Assembly: GCF_000622385.1 (NCBI RefSeq)
Contig: NZ_JASD01000008.1
Coordinates: forward strand, 682,001 to 746,000
Reading direction: 5' to 3'
Source: Sulfitobacter noctilucicola
GTDB lineage: Bacteria > Pseudomonadota > Alphaproteobacteria > Rhodobacterales > Rhodobacteraceae
Length of the DNA: 64,000 nucleotides
Shown here: piece after piece, positions 34,232-42,508 of the stretch
How the letters are laid out: each line of letters starts with the position of its first letter
Numbering within the stretch: the stretch's first letter is position 1
The notes under the pieces: model-generated
Seen by the model: the letters and a program-made list of their open reading frames with translations, nothing else
What the model was told of the DNA's origin: nothing
Database searches by the model: none
Made by a program: the position numbers and the translations under genes

Positions 34232-35187
34232 TCCGCCAGTGCCTCATCCCGGATCGCCGGCGCTTTGTCCGCATCGATCAAACGTGCATTCTCCGGCTTC
34301 ACAAGTGCTTCAAAAGCCGCAGGCAAACCACCTGACGGCATGACCGCAGGATACATCCAGTTTGTTGTAGGCAGAATTGACTGCGCCGCGTCGGACACCA
34401 TGAATTGCATGAATTTCTCTGCCAGTTCCGGCTGGTCCGAACCCGCGAGACGCCCGACAACTTCGATCTGCATGTAGTGACCTTCGTCGAATACCGCAGC
34501 AGCCTTTGTCTCATCTTCTTCGGCGATGATGTGATACGCGGGTGACGTCGTATAGCTCAGCACCATGTCTGCTTCCCCTTCGAGGAACAGGCCGTAAGCT
34601 TCGGACCAACCTTTGGTCACGGTCACAACGTTATCGGCCAACGCCTCCCATACTGCGGGAGCTTCATCACCGTAAGCATCTTTGACCCACATCAGCAGGC
34701 CAAGCCCGGGCGTGGATGAACGCGGGTCCTGAATGACGATTTTCGCGTCACTTTCGCCCAGCGCTTTGAAGTTTGCGGGGGCTGTCATGTCCTTGTTGTG
34801 AACAAATGCGAAGTAGCCCCAGTCATAGGGCGCGAAAGTCGCATCCGTCCATTCGATAGGCAGCGCATAGTCGGCACTTATCTTAGTGTCGGCGAACAGA
34901 CCCGTTTCCTTGGCTGCTGCAATCAGACCAGTGTCCAGACCCAGCACCAAATCAGCATCCGACCGTTCGCCTTCCAGCTTGAGCCGTGCCAGCAACGCCG
35001 CACCATCGCCGTTGCCAACAAATTTCAGGTCACAGCCGCAGGTCTCTTCGAACGCTTTTTCGATCTGCGGGCCGGGACCCCAGTCAGAGACAAAGCTGTC
35101 ATAGGTATAAACGACAAGTTCAGGTGTATCCGCAGCGGCTGCTGTCGCGGCGATCATAGTCGTAGCAGCAAGTGTAAGAGCCTTCAT
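34207..35187 (-). CDS. thiB: Thiamine ABC transporter, periplasmic binding protein
   Basis: A 326-residue binding protein of the ThiB/TbpA family. The start at 35187 (MKALTLAATTM) gives a clean Sec signal peptide ending near TAAAAD; the longer open frame runs into the TPP riboswitch. Family blocks are ELVVYTYDSFVSDWGPGP, DLVLGLDTGLIAAAKE, SDAKIVIQDPRSSTPGLGLL and DMVLSYTTSPAYHI. It captures thiamine or its phosphates in the periplasm. Confidence 0.94.
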   Translation of the reverse strand: MKALTLAATTMIAATAAAADTPELVVYTYDSFVSDWGPGPQIEKAFEETCGCDLKFVGNGDGAALLARLKLEGERSDADLVLGLDTGLIAAAKETGLFADTKISADYALPIEWTDATFAPYDWGYFAFVHNKDMTAPANFKALGESDAKIVIQDPRSSTPGLGLLMWVKDAYGDEAPAVWEALADNVVTVTKGWSEAYGLFLEGEADMVLSYTTSPAYHIIAEEDETKAAAVFDEGHYMQIEVVGRLAGSDQPELAEKFMQFMVSDAAQSILPTTNWMYPAVMPSGGLPAAFEALVKPENARLIDADKAPAIRDEALAEWLGALSQ

Positions 35188-35227
35188 GGCATCCTCCAAA
35201 ATGCGGCGTTGAGAAGTGCAGGAGAAT

Positions 35228-35320
35228 TGCCCGGACCTTCCCTCCGCCGGTGTTAACCGGTTCAGGTTCAACGGGTCAGCTTACGCAATCTCAACTCCAC
35301 TGGAGTCCCCCGAGGTAGGA
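35228..35320 (-). ncRNA. TPP riboswitch (THI element) upstream of thiBPQ
   Basis: On the minus strand the TPP-aptamer blocks run in order: CTCGGGGGA, TTGAGATTGCGTAAG-like TGAGA core, ACCCGTTGAACCTGAAC, CGGTTAACACCGGCGGAGGG and AAGG. It lies about 40 bases upstream of thiB. TPP binding should lower expression of the thiamine importer. The distance to the start codon fits control of the ribosome-binding site (TTGGAGGA) or early termination; the platform was not resolved. Confidence 0.94.
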
Positions 35321-35403
35321 TCAGGAATAGGAGGGTGGCGGTAGGAGTGCAAGTTGAAAGCCGACTGGGTACAGAGAGCTTTCAGCTGCAGCGTAGCGAG
35401 TGG

Positions 35404-35769
35404 CTATCGCTTTGCGAAGGCCCGGCTAGAGACAGAAATTGAGTTTTTCGACGGGTCCTTTGCATTGGCAAATGAATATCCATCCCCGTGATGGATCGCC
35501 CCGAAGGTCAGCCCCCGCTTCTCTGCCTCAGCGCAAAACGCCTCAACATCCTCAACATCGAAGACGAGTTTAACAAGGGTTTGGCCTTCTTTTCGCTTGA
35601 CCGGAAGCGGGTGCAGAAGAATGCTCATACCGGTCTCTCCTGATACCAGCTCCACAATCCGATCCCCTTCAAGCCGAAGCGCCTCGTATCCGAAATGTTG
35701 GCAATAAAAGGCAACCATCTCTTCGGTTTTCTTCGTGTAAATAATGATACGACCAAGCGGGGACGACAT
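35404..35769 (-). CDS. VOC-superfamily (glyoxalase-like) protein
   Basis: A 121-residue protein with the paired beta-alpha-beta-beta-beta units of the vicinal oxygen chelate fold: GRIIIYTKKTEEMVAFYCQHFGYEAL in the first half and KLVFDVEDVEAFCAEAEKRGLTFGAIH in the second. The start at 35769 is preferred over 35781 because GGAG lies eight bases before it. The reaction is unknown. It stands alone between the TPP riboswitch and the divergent aroC gene. Confidence 0.8.
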   Translation of the reverse strand: MSSPLGRIIIYTKKTEEMVAFYCQHFGYEALRLEGDRIVELVSGETGMSILLHPLPVKRKEGQTLVKLVFDVEDVEAFCAEAEKRGLTFGAIHHGDGYSFANAKDPSKNSISVSSRAFAKR

Positions 35770-35929
35770 GTGCAGCTCCATCTGAAAAGTTGTCTATTCG
35801 TAAATTGGTCAGGCAATCATGCGCACATTGACACTGCGAAAGGGCTGCCACCGCGCAACCTTCACACACTCTACACCTTGAGGCCACGCCCTCACACCGC
35901 TAATGCTCTGATCAACAGGAGCGTCACCC

Positions 35930-37033
35930 ATGTCTATCAATAGCTTTGGCCATCTTTTCCGCGTCACCACTTGGGGTGAAAGCCACGGACCCGCCCTTGG
36001 GGCGACGGTTGATGGTTGTCCTCCAGGCGTTCCCGTGGATGCAGAAATGATCCAGCACTGGCTTGATAAACGCAAACCAGGACAGAACAAATACACCACC
36101 CAACGGCGCGAGGCGGACGAGGTGCGCATACTTTCGGGTGTTTTTGAGGGCGTCACCACTGGCACGCCTATCCAGCTGATGATCGAGAACACAGATCAAC
36201 GCTCCAAAGACTACGGCGACATCAAGGACAAGTTCCGCCCAGGTCACGCCGACATCACCTATTTCCAGAAATACGGCATCCGCGACTATCGCGGTGGCGG
36301 ACGGTCCTCTGCGCGTGAGACGGCTAGCCGTGTCGCAGCCGGTGGCCTTGCCCGTGAAGCGATCAAGGCGATGGTGCCCGATATGCAAATCACCGGTTAC
36401 ATGGTGCAGATGGGGCCGCACAAAATTGATCGCGATGCGTTTGATTGGAACCAGATAGAACAAAACCCCTTTTGGGTGCCAGATGCCAAAGCTGCGACCG
36501 ATTGGGCCAGCTACCTCGACGGGCTGCGCAAGTCCGGTTCATCCGTGGGTGCCGTCATCGAAGTGACCGCGCGCAATGTACCTGCCGGTCTGGGTGCGCC
36601 CGTTTACGGCAAACTAGACACCGATCTTGCCGCTGCAATGATGTCAATCAATGCTGTCAAAGGTGTTGAAATCGGCGAAGGCATGTCAGCGGCGATGCTC
36701 ACAGGCGAGTTGAACGCAGACGAGATCTACATTGGCAACGATGGCCAGCCCCGTTATTCGTCAAATCACGCCGGCGGTATTCTGGGCGGCATCAGCACAG
36801 GGCAGGACATTGTTGTGCGCTTTGCGGTGAAACCCACGTCCAGCATCCTAACTACCCGCAAGACAATCACCAAAACCGGTGAAGAGACCGAGATCATCAC
36901 CAAGGGCCGTCACGACCCTTGTGTCGGCATCCGCGCGGTGCCCGTTGGCGAAGCGATGATGGCCTGCACTCTGCTAGACCATATGCTGCTGCATCGGGGA
37001 CAGGTCGGGACAAATCGCGGGCACATCGGCTGA
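35930..37033 (+). CDS. aroC: Chorismate synthase
   Basis: A 367-residue enzyme that makes chorismate from EPSP with reduced FMN, the last common step to aromatic amino acids. Signature blocks are present: [20 protein letters not shown] near residue 18, [40 protein letters not shown] near residue 125 and [17 protein letters not shown] near residue 280, with the C-terminal [17 protein letters not shown]. Length is normal. It is followed by the second copy of the two-hairpin repeat. Confidence 0.98.
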   Translation: MSINSFGHLFRVTTWGESHGPALGATVDGCPPGVPVDAEMIQHWLDKRKPGQNKYTTQRREADEVRILSGVFEGVTTGTPIQLMIENTDQRSKDYGDIKDKFRPGHADITYFQKYGIRDYRGGGRSSARETASRVAAGGLAREAIKAMVPDMQITGYMVQMGPHKIDRDAFDWNQIEQNPFWVPDAKAATDWASYLDGLRKSGSSVGAVIEVTARNVPAGLGAPVYGKLDTDLAAAMMSINAVKGVEIGEGMSAAMLTGELNADEIYIGNDGQPRYSSNHAGGILGGISTGQDIVVRFAVKPTSSILTTRKTITKTGEETEIITKGRHDPCVGIRAVPVGEAMMACTLLDHMLLHRGQVGTNRGHIG

Positions 37034-37039
37034 AGCCTC

Positions 37040-37081
37040 TGGAAACTATCAAAGTTTCCACCCGTTTTCTGAAAAAGAAAT
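37040..37081 (-). repeat. Two-hairpin intergenic repeat, copy B (after aroC)
   Basis: On the plus strand this reads TGGAAACT-N5-AGTTTCCA (37040-37060), then GTTTTCTGAAAAAGAAATC, an imperfect second palindrome. Read on the minus strand it aligns with copy A at 31947-31989: both have a TTTCTTT...AGAAAACGG arm followed by GGAAACT...AGTTTCC. Copy B is more degenerate in the first hairpin. It lies between aroC and an EamA permease gene. Confidence 0.65.
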
Positions 37082-37126
37082 CATGACTGCCTTGCACTCC
37101 CCTGATCAGAGGAGCATTAAAACCGC

Positions 37127-38101
37127 ATGGCCAAACCCCTCACCCAGAATAGACCGGGACGCGCAATCGCGCTGAAAACTGCTGCTGTTTTTCTCTTTAT
37201 GGTGATGGCGGCATTGATCAAATCAGCATCCGACGCTGTGCCGCCGGGGCAGGCTGTGTTTTTCCGCTCTCTCTTTGCGATGCCGATCATCTGGCTTTGG
37301 CTGTGGCAGTCGGGCCACCTGCATGACGGCTTCAAAGCAAATAACATTCTAGGCCATGTCTGGCGCGGCCTGTTCGGCACGACTGCGATGGGGCTTACCT
37401 TTGCGGGGCTTGCCTTGCTCCCCCTACCGGAGGTGACAGCTATCGGATACGCGACCCCGATGTTTACGGTCCTGTTTGCTGCGATGTTCTTGGGTGAACG
37501 TGTGCGTCTGTTCCGCCTTTCTGCTGTGGCCCTTGGGCTGGTTGGTGTGATGATTGTTCTAGCTCCGCGCCTGTCCTTTGATCAAAGCTATTCTACGGCG
37601 GCGACCATGGGCGCGCTTATGGTGCTTGGAGCATCCGTCCTACGGGCTCTGGTCCAGATTCATGTGCGCCGTCTGGTCCAGACCGACAGCACCAGTGCCA
37701 TCGTCTTTTACTTTTCGCTGACCGCCACGGTTGTCTCGCTGCTTAGCCTTCCGGTCGGTTGGCTGTTCCCGACGCCTTCGCTCGCGTGGACCATCCCTGC
37801 CCCAAGTGTCTTTGCCCTGATCATCGGTGCCGGTCTGATCGGCGGCGTGGCGCAGATCATGGTTACATCGTCCTACCGGTTCGGCACTGCATCCATGCTC
37901 GCCCCGTTTGATTATTCCTCTATGATCTTTGCCACGCTGATCGGCTGGCTTGTGTTCAGCGAAGTACCCACAGCCACTATTTTGATAGGTGCCGCCCTTG
38001 TCATTGCCGGTGGGGTCCTGATCATATGGCGCGAACGGCAACTGGGGCTCGACCGCAGCAAATCGAAACCCAGTATCGCACCAGCTGGCACACCAAATTA
38101 A
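37127..38101 (+). CDS. EamA/DMT-family membrane transporter
   Basis: A 324-residue permease with about ten membrane helices in two EamA repeats (about residues 15-150 and 165-300). Typical stretches are VFFRSLFAMPIIWLWLW, LLPLPEVTAIGYATPMFTVLFAA, FLGERVRL in the first repeat and FDYSSMIFATLIGWLVFSEVPT in the second. Drug/metabolite transporters of this type export small molecules; the substrate is unknown. cobO follows after ten bases. Confidence 0.88.
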   Translation: MAKPLTQNRPGRAIALKTAAVFLFMVMAALIKSASDAVPPGQAVFFRSLFAMPIIWLWLWQSGHLHDGFKANNILGHVWRGLFGTTAMGLTFAGLALLPLPEVTAIGYATPMFTVLFAAMFLGERVRLFRLSAVALGLVGVMIVLAPRLSFDQSYSTAATMGALMVLGASVLRALVQIHVRRLVQTDSTSAIVFYFSLTATVVSLLSLPVGWLFPTPSLAWTIPAPSVFALIIGAGLIGGVAQIMVTSSYRFGTASMLAPFDYSSMIFATLIGWLVFSEVPTATILIGAALVIAGGVLIIWRERQLGLDRSKSKPSIAPAGTPN

Positions 38102-38111
38102 GGACTTTCCC

Positions 38112-38705
38112 ATGTCAGACGATCACAAAGCAAAAATGCAGGAACGCCAGACCGCCCAGCGCAAGAAGGTGTCGGAATTGCAGGACCCTGAAAAGGGTCT
38201 GGTGCTGGTGCATACCGGTGCGGGTAAGGGCAAATCATCGTCTGCCTTCGGTGTGATCGTCCGTGCATTGGGTTGGAAACAGAAAGTCGGCGTTGTCCAA
38301 TTCATCAAGGGTAAATGGAAAACCGGCGAGCGTCAGTTCTTTGATCGACTGGGTGAGGTTACATGGCACACCATGGGCGAAGGATTTACCTGGAATACGC
38401 AGGACAAGGACCGCGACATCGCCGCCGCCCAAGCCGCCTTTGCCAAAGGTCGCGAGATGATGGAAAGCGGCGACTATGACCTGATCGTCATGGACGAAAT
38501 CAACATCGCCATGCGCTATGACTACATATCGGTCGAGGACGTCATTGCGGGGCTGGAAGCACGCGACAAGCGCACAGGCGTTATCCTGACGGGCCGCGAC
38601 GCCAAACCGGAGCTTTGCGAATATGCCGATCTGGTAACCGAAATGACCGAAGTAAAGCACCCGTTCAAAGCAGGGATCAAAGCCCAGCGCGGGGTTGACT
38701 ACTAA
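38112..38705 (+). CDS. cobO: Cob(I)yrinic acid a,c-diamide adenosyltransferase
   Basis: A 197-residue CobO/BtuR-type enzyme that attaches the adenosyl group to the corrinoid during vitamin B12 synthesis or salvage. The P-loop is HTGAGKGKSSSAFG near residue 37, and later blocks are VQFIKGKWKTGER, YDLIVMDEINIAMRY and VILTGRDAKPELCEYADLVTEM. The first 25 residues form a charged N-terminal helix seen in CobO. No B12 riboswitch or other cob gene is in the window, so it is away from its pathway. Confidence 0.95.
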   Translation: MSDDHKAKMQERQTAQRKKVSELQDPEKGLVLVHTGAGKGKSSSAFGVIVRALGWKQKVGVVQFIKGKWKTGERQFFDRLGEVTWHTMGEGFTWNTQDKDRDIAAAQAAFAKGREMMESGDYDLIVMDEINIAMRYDYISVEDVIAGLEARDKRTGVILTGRDAKPELCEYADLVTEMTEVKHPFKAGIKAQRGVDY

Positions 38706-38720
38706 ATCCTTTAAGTGCGG

Positions 38721-38735
38721 GTGACGCTACGTCAC
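38721..38735. promoter_or_regulatory. Perfect palindrome before the cyclase-family gene
   Basis: GTGACG-CTA-CGTCAC lies about 53 bases before the start of the exported cyclase-family gene, in an 82-base gap after cobO. Its length and symmetry fit an operator for a dimeric regulator. No matching regulator gene is adjacent, so its partner is unknown. Confidence 0.45.
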
Positions 38736-38787
38736 GACAACCCACACAAGAATCATGTTAGCCTGACCTCCTACTGGGAGGACGAAC

Positions 38788-39735
38788 ATGAAACATAAAA
38801 AGATTATTGGTGCCGTGGTGGCGCTGACCTTTGGCGCAACAGCTGCCTTTGCCCAAGACTGCACCCCGTCGAAATGGGGTGCGGATGATACCATCGGATC
38901 GGCCAATCTGGTCACGCCAGAACGGACAATGGAAGCCGCCAAGCTGATCAAGCAAGGTAAATCCATGCCGCTCGGCATCACCATCGGGTCCGACACGCCC
39001 GCATTCCCGCCGCGTTCCCTGAACCTTCAGATCGTGCAGCCGAACCAACAAGGTGGCGTAAAGCTGTCGGGCTTCGGCTATGAAGGGAACTATAACGACG
39101 ATCTGCTGCAAACCTGGATCGGCATCGGCTCGCAACTCGATGGGTTGGGGCACCTGGGCGAAAACGGTTCGTATTACAATTGCCTTGATGAGAAAGAGAT
39201 CAGCGTCATCACGGGCCTGACCAAGCTAGGCACGCATGCCGTGCCGCCCCTCGTCGGTCGCGGTGTGATCCTCGATATGGCTGCGCAGGCGGGTGTAGAA
39301 GTTATGCAAGCCGGACAGAGCTTTGGAGAGGAAGAGATCAAAGCCGCCGCCACCGCACAAGGGGTGGAGTTGCGTGAAGGAGACATCGTTCTCTTCCACA
39401 CCGGCTGGACCGAAGGCATGTTCAACAGCGATCCGATGGCATGGGGTTCAGCAGAACCGGGTATCACCAATGCCGGTGCGGTTTACATCGCGTCTCTCAA
39501 TCCGATGGCCGTTGGTGCCGACACATGGGGGCTCGACGCTGTACCGCCCCCCGCGGGCGACAAAGTGTTCTACGGGCACGTAACCTTGCTCAAGGAAAAC
39601 GGCATCTATATTCTTGAGACAATGAACGTCGGCCCCTTGCTGCGTGAAGGCGTGGACGAATTCATGTTCGTGCTGGGCCAGCCCCGCATTCAGGGGACCG
39701 TTCAGGCGATGATCAATCCGGTCGCACTGTACTAA
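38788..39735 (+). CDS. Exported cyclase-family (kynurenine formamidase-like) metal hydrolase
   Basis: A 315-residue protein of the Cyclase family, which includes bacterial kynurenine formamidase and isatin hydrolase. It has a Sec signal peptide (lysine-rich start, cleavage near AAFAQD), so it acts in the periplasm, unlike the cytoplasmic family members. The family metal motif, usually HGTHxDxxxH, reads IGSQLDGLGHLG near residue 120: the first His is Gln while Asp and the last His remain. It may bind a different metal set or belong to a distinct subgroup. A GGGAGG site precedes the ATG, and a bidirectional terminator follows. Confidence 0.82.
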   Translation: MKHKKIIGAVVALTFGATAAFAQDCTPSKWGADDTIGSANLVTPERTMEAAKLIKQGKSMPLGITIGSDTPAFPPRSLNLQIVQPNQQGGVKLSGFGYEGNYNDDLLQTWIGIGSQLDGLGHLGENGSYYNCLDEKEISVITGLTKLGTHAVPPLVGRGVILDMAAQAGVEVMQAGQSFGEEEIKAAATAQGVELREGDIVLFHTGWTEGMFNSDPMAWGSAEPGITNAGAVYIASLNPMAVGADTWGLDAVPPPAGDKVFYGHVTLLKENGIYILETMNVGPLLREGVDEFMFVLGQPRIQGTVQAMINPVALY

Positions 39736-39744
39736 TTATCAAAA

Positions 39745-39773
39745 AAGCGGCCCCGCATCCTGCAGGGCCGCTT
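39745..39773. terminator. Bidirectional terminator between the cyclase-family gene and phoD
   Basis: A 9-base-pair stem AAGCGGCCC / GGGCCGCTT with an 11-base loop, flanked by A-rich and T-rich tracts on the left and right. It lies between two convergent genes and fits termination in both directions. Confidence 0.9.
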
Positions 39774-39792
39774 CATTTTCAACGCAAAGCCT

Positions 39793-41358
39793 TTAAATGC
39801 TCACGCCTTTGGGGTCCAAAGTCACGGACCACAGCTCTGTATCAGCGCGGTCCATGAGGCGCACTTTCATCTGCTGCGTCGCCGCATCGATATCCACCAG
39901 ACCAAAGAACTGAAGCCCCTCTGCCGGTGACAGGTTTGACTGGCCGTCTTCCGGTGCCTTCACGTATTTGACTTCAGGGCCGAACGTCGCGTCCATCGCG
40001 TTGGGACCAAAGGTGCCCGCATGCAACGGGCCCGACACAAATTCCCAGAACGGTTCAAAATCCTGAAACTGCGCCTTGTCGGGGTTATAGTAGTGGGCAG
40101 CGGTGTAATGCACATCCGCAGTAAACCAGACAGTGTTCTCGATTCCTGCGGATTTGATGAAACGCAGCAGGTCCGCCACCTCAAGCTCGCGCCCCTTCGC
40201 AGGGCCGTTGTCACCGTTGGCCACGGCTTCGGCGCCTGCCTGCTCTTTCCAGTTATCCCAGACGATCACACCCAAAGGCATGTCACATGCAATCACTTTC
40301 CATGTCGCCTTTGATGCGGCCAACTCCCGTTTGAGCCATGCAATCTGCTCTGCTCCCATTACGCGGGACGCATCGGTCATCTCGCCTTCCATCGCCGGAC
40401 CGTTCGGGCCGCGATAGCTGCGCAGATCCAGAAAGAACACATCCAGCATCGGACCATAGTTGATCTTGCGATAAACACGGTTCGGCTCTGACGGGGTGAT
40501 CCGCAGCGGTGTCATCTCGTGAAACGCCTTAGCTGCGCGGGCCGCTAGGACGTGAACTGACTTTTCTGTGTACCGGTCGTCGCCCATCAGATCCTTGGAA
40601 TCAGACCAGTTGTTTACCACCTCGTGGTCATCCCACTGCATGAAGGTAGGCACGTTTGCGTTCAACTCGCGCACATGTTCGTCCAACAGATTGTACTTCC
40701 ACTGGCCGCGATATTCATCCAGCGTTTCGGCGACCTTGCGCTTTTCATCGGGCAGAACAACGTTACGCCAAATCACCTCGCCGTCTTTTTCGACTTCGTC
40801 CTGCATGGCACCATCGGCATAGATCGTATCGCCGGAGTGGATAAAGAAATCAGGCGTATGTTTGGCCATTGTCGCATAGGTGCGCATGCCGTCTTCGTTA
40901 ATGCCCCAACCCTGACCGGCGGTGTCCCCGGACCACGCAAAACGCACATCGCGGCGGGCATTTGGTGCGGTGCGGAACCGGCCCGTAATTGGCTCTGACG
41001 TCACATTGATGTTGCTCAGATCGGCTGCTGTAAACCGGTAAAAGATATCCTGATCGCTGGGCAGAGCGTCTATCAAACGCTTAACCGCAAAGTCGTCAGT
41101 TGGCAGCGCATCCATCGGCGGCAACTGGCGGGCATCGGCAAAACTCTCGGTGGTGGACACTTCGACCATCACGCGGGCAGGACGGTCCGTCCGCGTCCAG
41201 ATCATGCCCGAAGATGTATCAACATCGCCCGATTGGACCCCATGCGTGAAAATAGGCCGCTGGCTTGCGCGGCTGATGGCGGGCATCGCAAGCCCGGCGG
41301 CAAAGGCGGTAGACCCCGCAAGAAAGGACCGGCGGTTTGGCTGAATAAAGAGTGGCAT
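39793..41358 (-). CDS. phoD: PhoD-family alkaline phosphatase/phosphodiesterase, Tat-exported
   Basis: A 521-residue metal-dependent phosphatase that releases phosphate from esters in the periplasm or outside the cell, normally with Fe and Ca. The N-terminus has a Tat signal (NRRSFLAGSTAFAAG), cleaved near AISRASQ. Family blocks are FTHGVQSGDVDTSSGMIWTR, FAWSGDTAGQG, DFFIHSGDTIYADG, FMQWDDHEVVNNW and WFTADVHYTAAHYY, which hold the metal ligands. It stands alone and is preceded by repeated CTGTNAC heptamers and a strong hairpin just before the ATG, suggesting tight control. Confidence 0.95.
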   Translation of the reverse strand: MPLFIQPNRRSFLAGSTAFAAGLAMPAISRASQRPIFTHGVQSGDVDTSSGMIWTRTDRPARVMVEVSTTESFADARQLPPMDALPTDDFAVKRLIDALPSDQDIFYRFTAADLSNINVTSEPITGRFRTAPNARRDVRFAWSGDTAGQGWGINEDGMRTYATMAKHTPDFFIHSGDTIYADGAMQDEVEKDGEVIWRNVVLPDEKRKVAETLDEYRGQWKYNLLDEHVRELNANVPTFMQWDDHEVVNNWSDSKDLMGDDRYTEKSVHVLAARAAKAFHEMTPLRITPSEPNRVYRKINYGPMLDVFFLDLRSYRGPNGPAMEGEMTDASRVMGAEQIAWLKRELAASKATWKVIACDMPLGVIVWDNWKEQAGAEAVANGDNGPAKGRELEVADLLRFIKSAGIENTVWFTADVHYTAAHYYNPDKAQFQDFEPFWEFVSGPLHAGTFGPNAMDATFGPEVKYVKAPEDGQSNLSPAEGLQFFGLVDIDAATQQMKVRLMDRADTELWSVTLDPKGVSI

Positions 41359-41360
41359 AT

Positions 41361-41398
41361 CGGTTTCCCTTGTTTGAACGTAAGTTCAAGGGAAACCG
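41361..41398 (-). promoter_or_regulatory. Hairpin that would hide the phoD ribosome-binding site
   Basis: A perfect 12-base inverted repeat CGGTTTCCCTTG / CAAGGGAAACCG with an inner GAAC-GTAA-GTTC helix ends two bases before the phoD ATG. In the phoD message the likely Shine-Dalgarno AAGGGAA lies inside the 3' arm. A folded stem should block translation start. It could instead be a DNA operator. Confidence 0.6.
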
Positions 41399-41403
41399 CA
41401 CCT

Positions 41404-41456
41404 ATGTTACAGGTGTTCTTCGGCCCTGTAACAGTCAGCCTAAATTTTTGTGACAG
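41404..41456 (-). promoter_or_regulatory. 22-bp-spaced CTGTNAC repeats upstream of phoD (Pho-box-like)
   Basis: On the minus strand three heptamers CTGTCAC, CTGTTAC and CTGTAAC are each separated by exactly 15 bases, a 22-base period or two 11-base helical turns. PhoB sites are built from CTGTCAT-type heptamers with an 11-base period. The last two copies also form an inverted repeat TGTTACAG / CTGTAACA. The position upstream of phoD fits phosphate control. This is inference. Confidence 0.5.
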
Positions 41457-41483
41457 TCGATTGGCGAACTGTCCCGTATGATC

Positions 41484-42353
41484 TCAGACCCGCACCAGCT
41501 TTTCGTAGCTCTCGGCGATGTCGCGCGTCATAGCGCCCACTTCAAAGCTGTAATCGCCAATCTGGCCAACAGGTGTCACTTCCGCCGCTGTGCCGGTCAG
41601 CCAGCATTGCTCGAAACCCTCAAGCTCTTCAGGCATGATGTGACGCTCGTGTACTGTGATGCCTTTTTCCTTGAGCATCCCGATCACCGTCTGACGCGTA
41701 ATCCCGTTGAGGAAGCAATCAGGGTCCGGTGTATGCACCTCCCCGTCCTTGACGAAGAACACATTCGCCCCTGTCGCTTCGGCAACATAGCCGCGGTAGT
41801 CAAACATCATCGCATCGGAACACCCCTTGGCCTCCGCCGCGTGCTTGGACATCGTACAAATCATGTAAAGGCCAGATGCTTTTGCATGGCAGGGGATCGT
41901 CTCTGGCGACGGACGCTTCCACTTGGAGATATCAAGCTTGGCCCCCTTCATCTTGGCATCACCGTAGTAGGCACCCCATTCCCATGCAGCGATCGCAAGA
42001 CGCACGGGGTTCTTGGCCGACGCCACCCCCATGTCTTCGCCCGCGCCGCGCCACGCGATGGCACGCACATAGGCGTCCTGCAAACCGGACGCTGCCAGCA
42101 CTTCGACTTTGGCCGCTTCAATCTCGTCAATTGTCCACGGAATCTCGAAATCGATCATCGTTGCAGATCGCTTCAACCGCTCTGAATGCTCACGGCTTTT
42201 GAAGATCTTGCCGTTATAGGCACGTTCGCCCTCGAACACGGAGGACGCATAGTGAATCGCATGGGTCAGGATGTGCACATTCGCATCGCGCCATTCCACC
42301 ATTTTGCCATCAACCCAAATCTGGCCGTCCCGATCATCATATGCACCCGCCAT
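41484..42353 (-). CDS. ilvE: Branched-chain amino acid aminotransferase
   Basis: A 289-residue PLP-dependent class IV aminotransferase for the last step of valine, leucine and isoleucine synthesis. Typical features are IWVDGKMVEWRDANVHILTHAIHYASSVFEGERAY-like opening blocks, the PLP Lys in CHAKASGLYMI near residue 160, AEATGANVFFVKDGEVHTP and PEELEGFEQCWLTGTAAEVTPV. It is divergent from petP, with a TTGCGCAA palindrome in the gap. Confidence 0.95.
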   Translation of the reverse strand: MAGAYDDRDGQIWVDGKMVEWRDANVHILTHAIHYASSVFEGERAYNGKIFKSREHSERLKRSATMIDFEIPWTIDEIEAAKVEVLAASGLQDAYVRAIAWRGAGEDMGVASAKNPVRLAIAAWEWGAYYGDAKMKGAKLDISKWKRPSPETIPCHAKASGLYMICTMSKHAAEAKGCSDAMMFDYRGYVAEATGANVFFVKDGEVHTPDPDCFLNGITRQTVIGMLKEKGITVHERHIMPEELEGFEQCWLTGTAAEVTPVGQIGDYSFEVGAMTRDIAESYEKLVRV

Positions 42354-42380
42354 GGTCTTCCCCTATCCGTCAGATTTATG

Positions 42381-42395
42381 AATATTGCGCAAATA
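42381..42395. promoter_or_regulatory. TTGCGCAA palindrome between ilvE and petP
   Basis: The core TTGCGCAA (42385-42392) is a perfect 8-base palindrome set in A/T-rich flanks, about 30 bases before the ilvE start and 115 before petP. MarR-type proteins often bind TTGC-GCAA-like sites, so autoregulation by PetP is possible. A palindrome this short can occur by chance. Confidence 0.3.
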
Positions 42396-42508
42396 GGTCC
42401 GTTGTGGACATATCGTGTCGCAAAAGCTGGAATTGCCTAGCCTTTCGTCCTTGGAGTGTCAACAAGGCTGACGTAAACTTGGATCGAAGAAATAAGGACC
42501 CGACACTC

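Noticed and set aside
35354..35390. GAAAGC ... GCTTTC inverted repeat upstream of the TPP riboswitch
   Set aside because: The loop is long (about 16 bases) and no T-run follows; too weak to call a terminator for the VOC or thi genes.
41478..42185. Plus-strand frame of 235 codons over ilvE
   Set aside because: Antisense to a complete aminotransferase with PLP motif.
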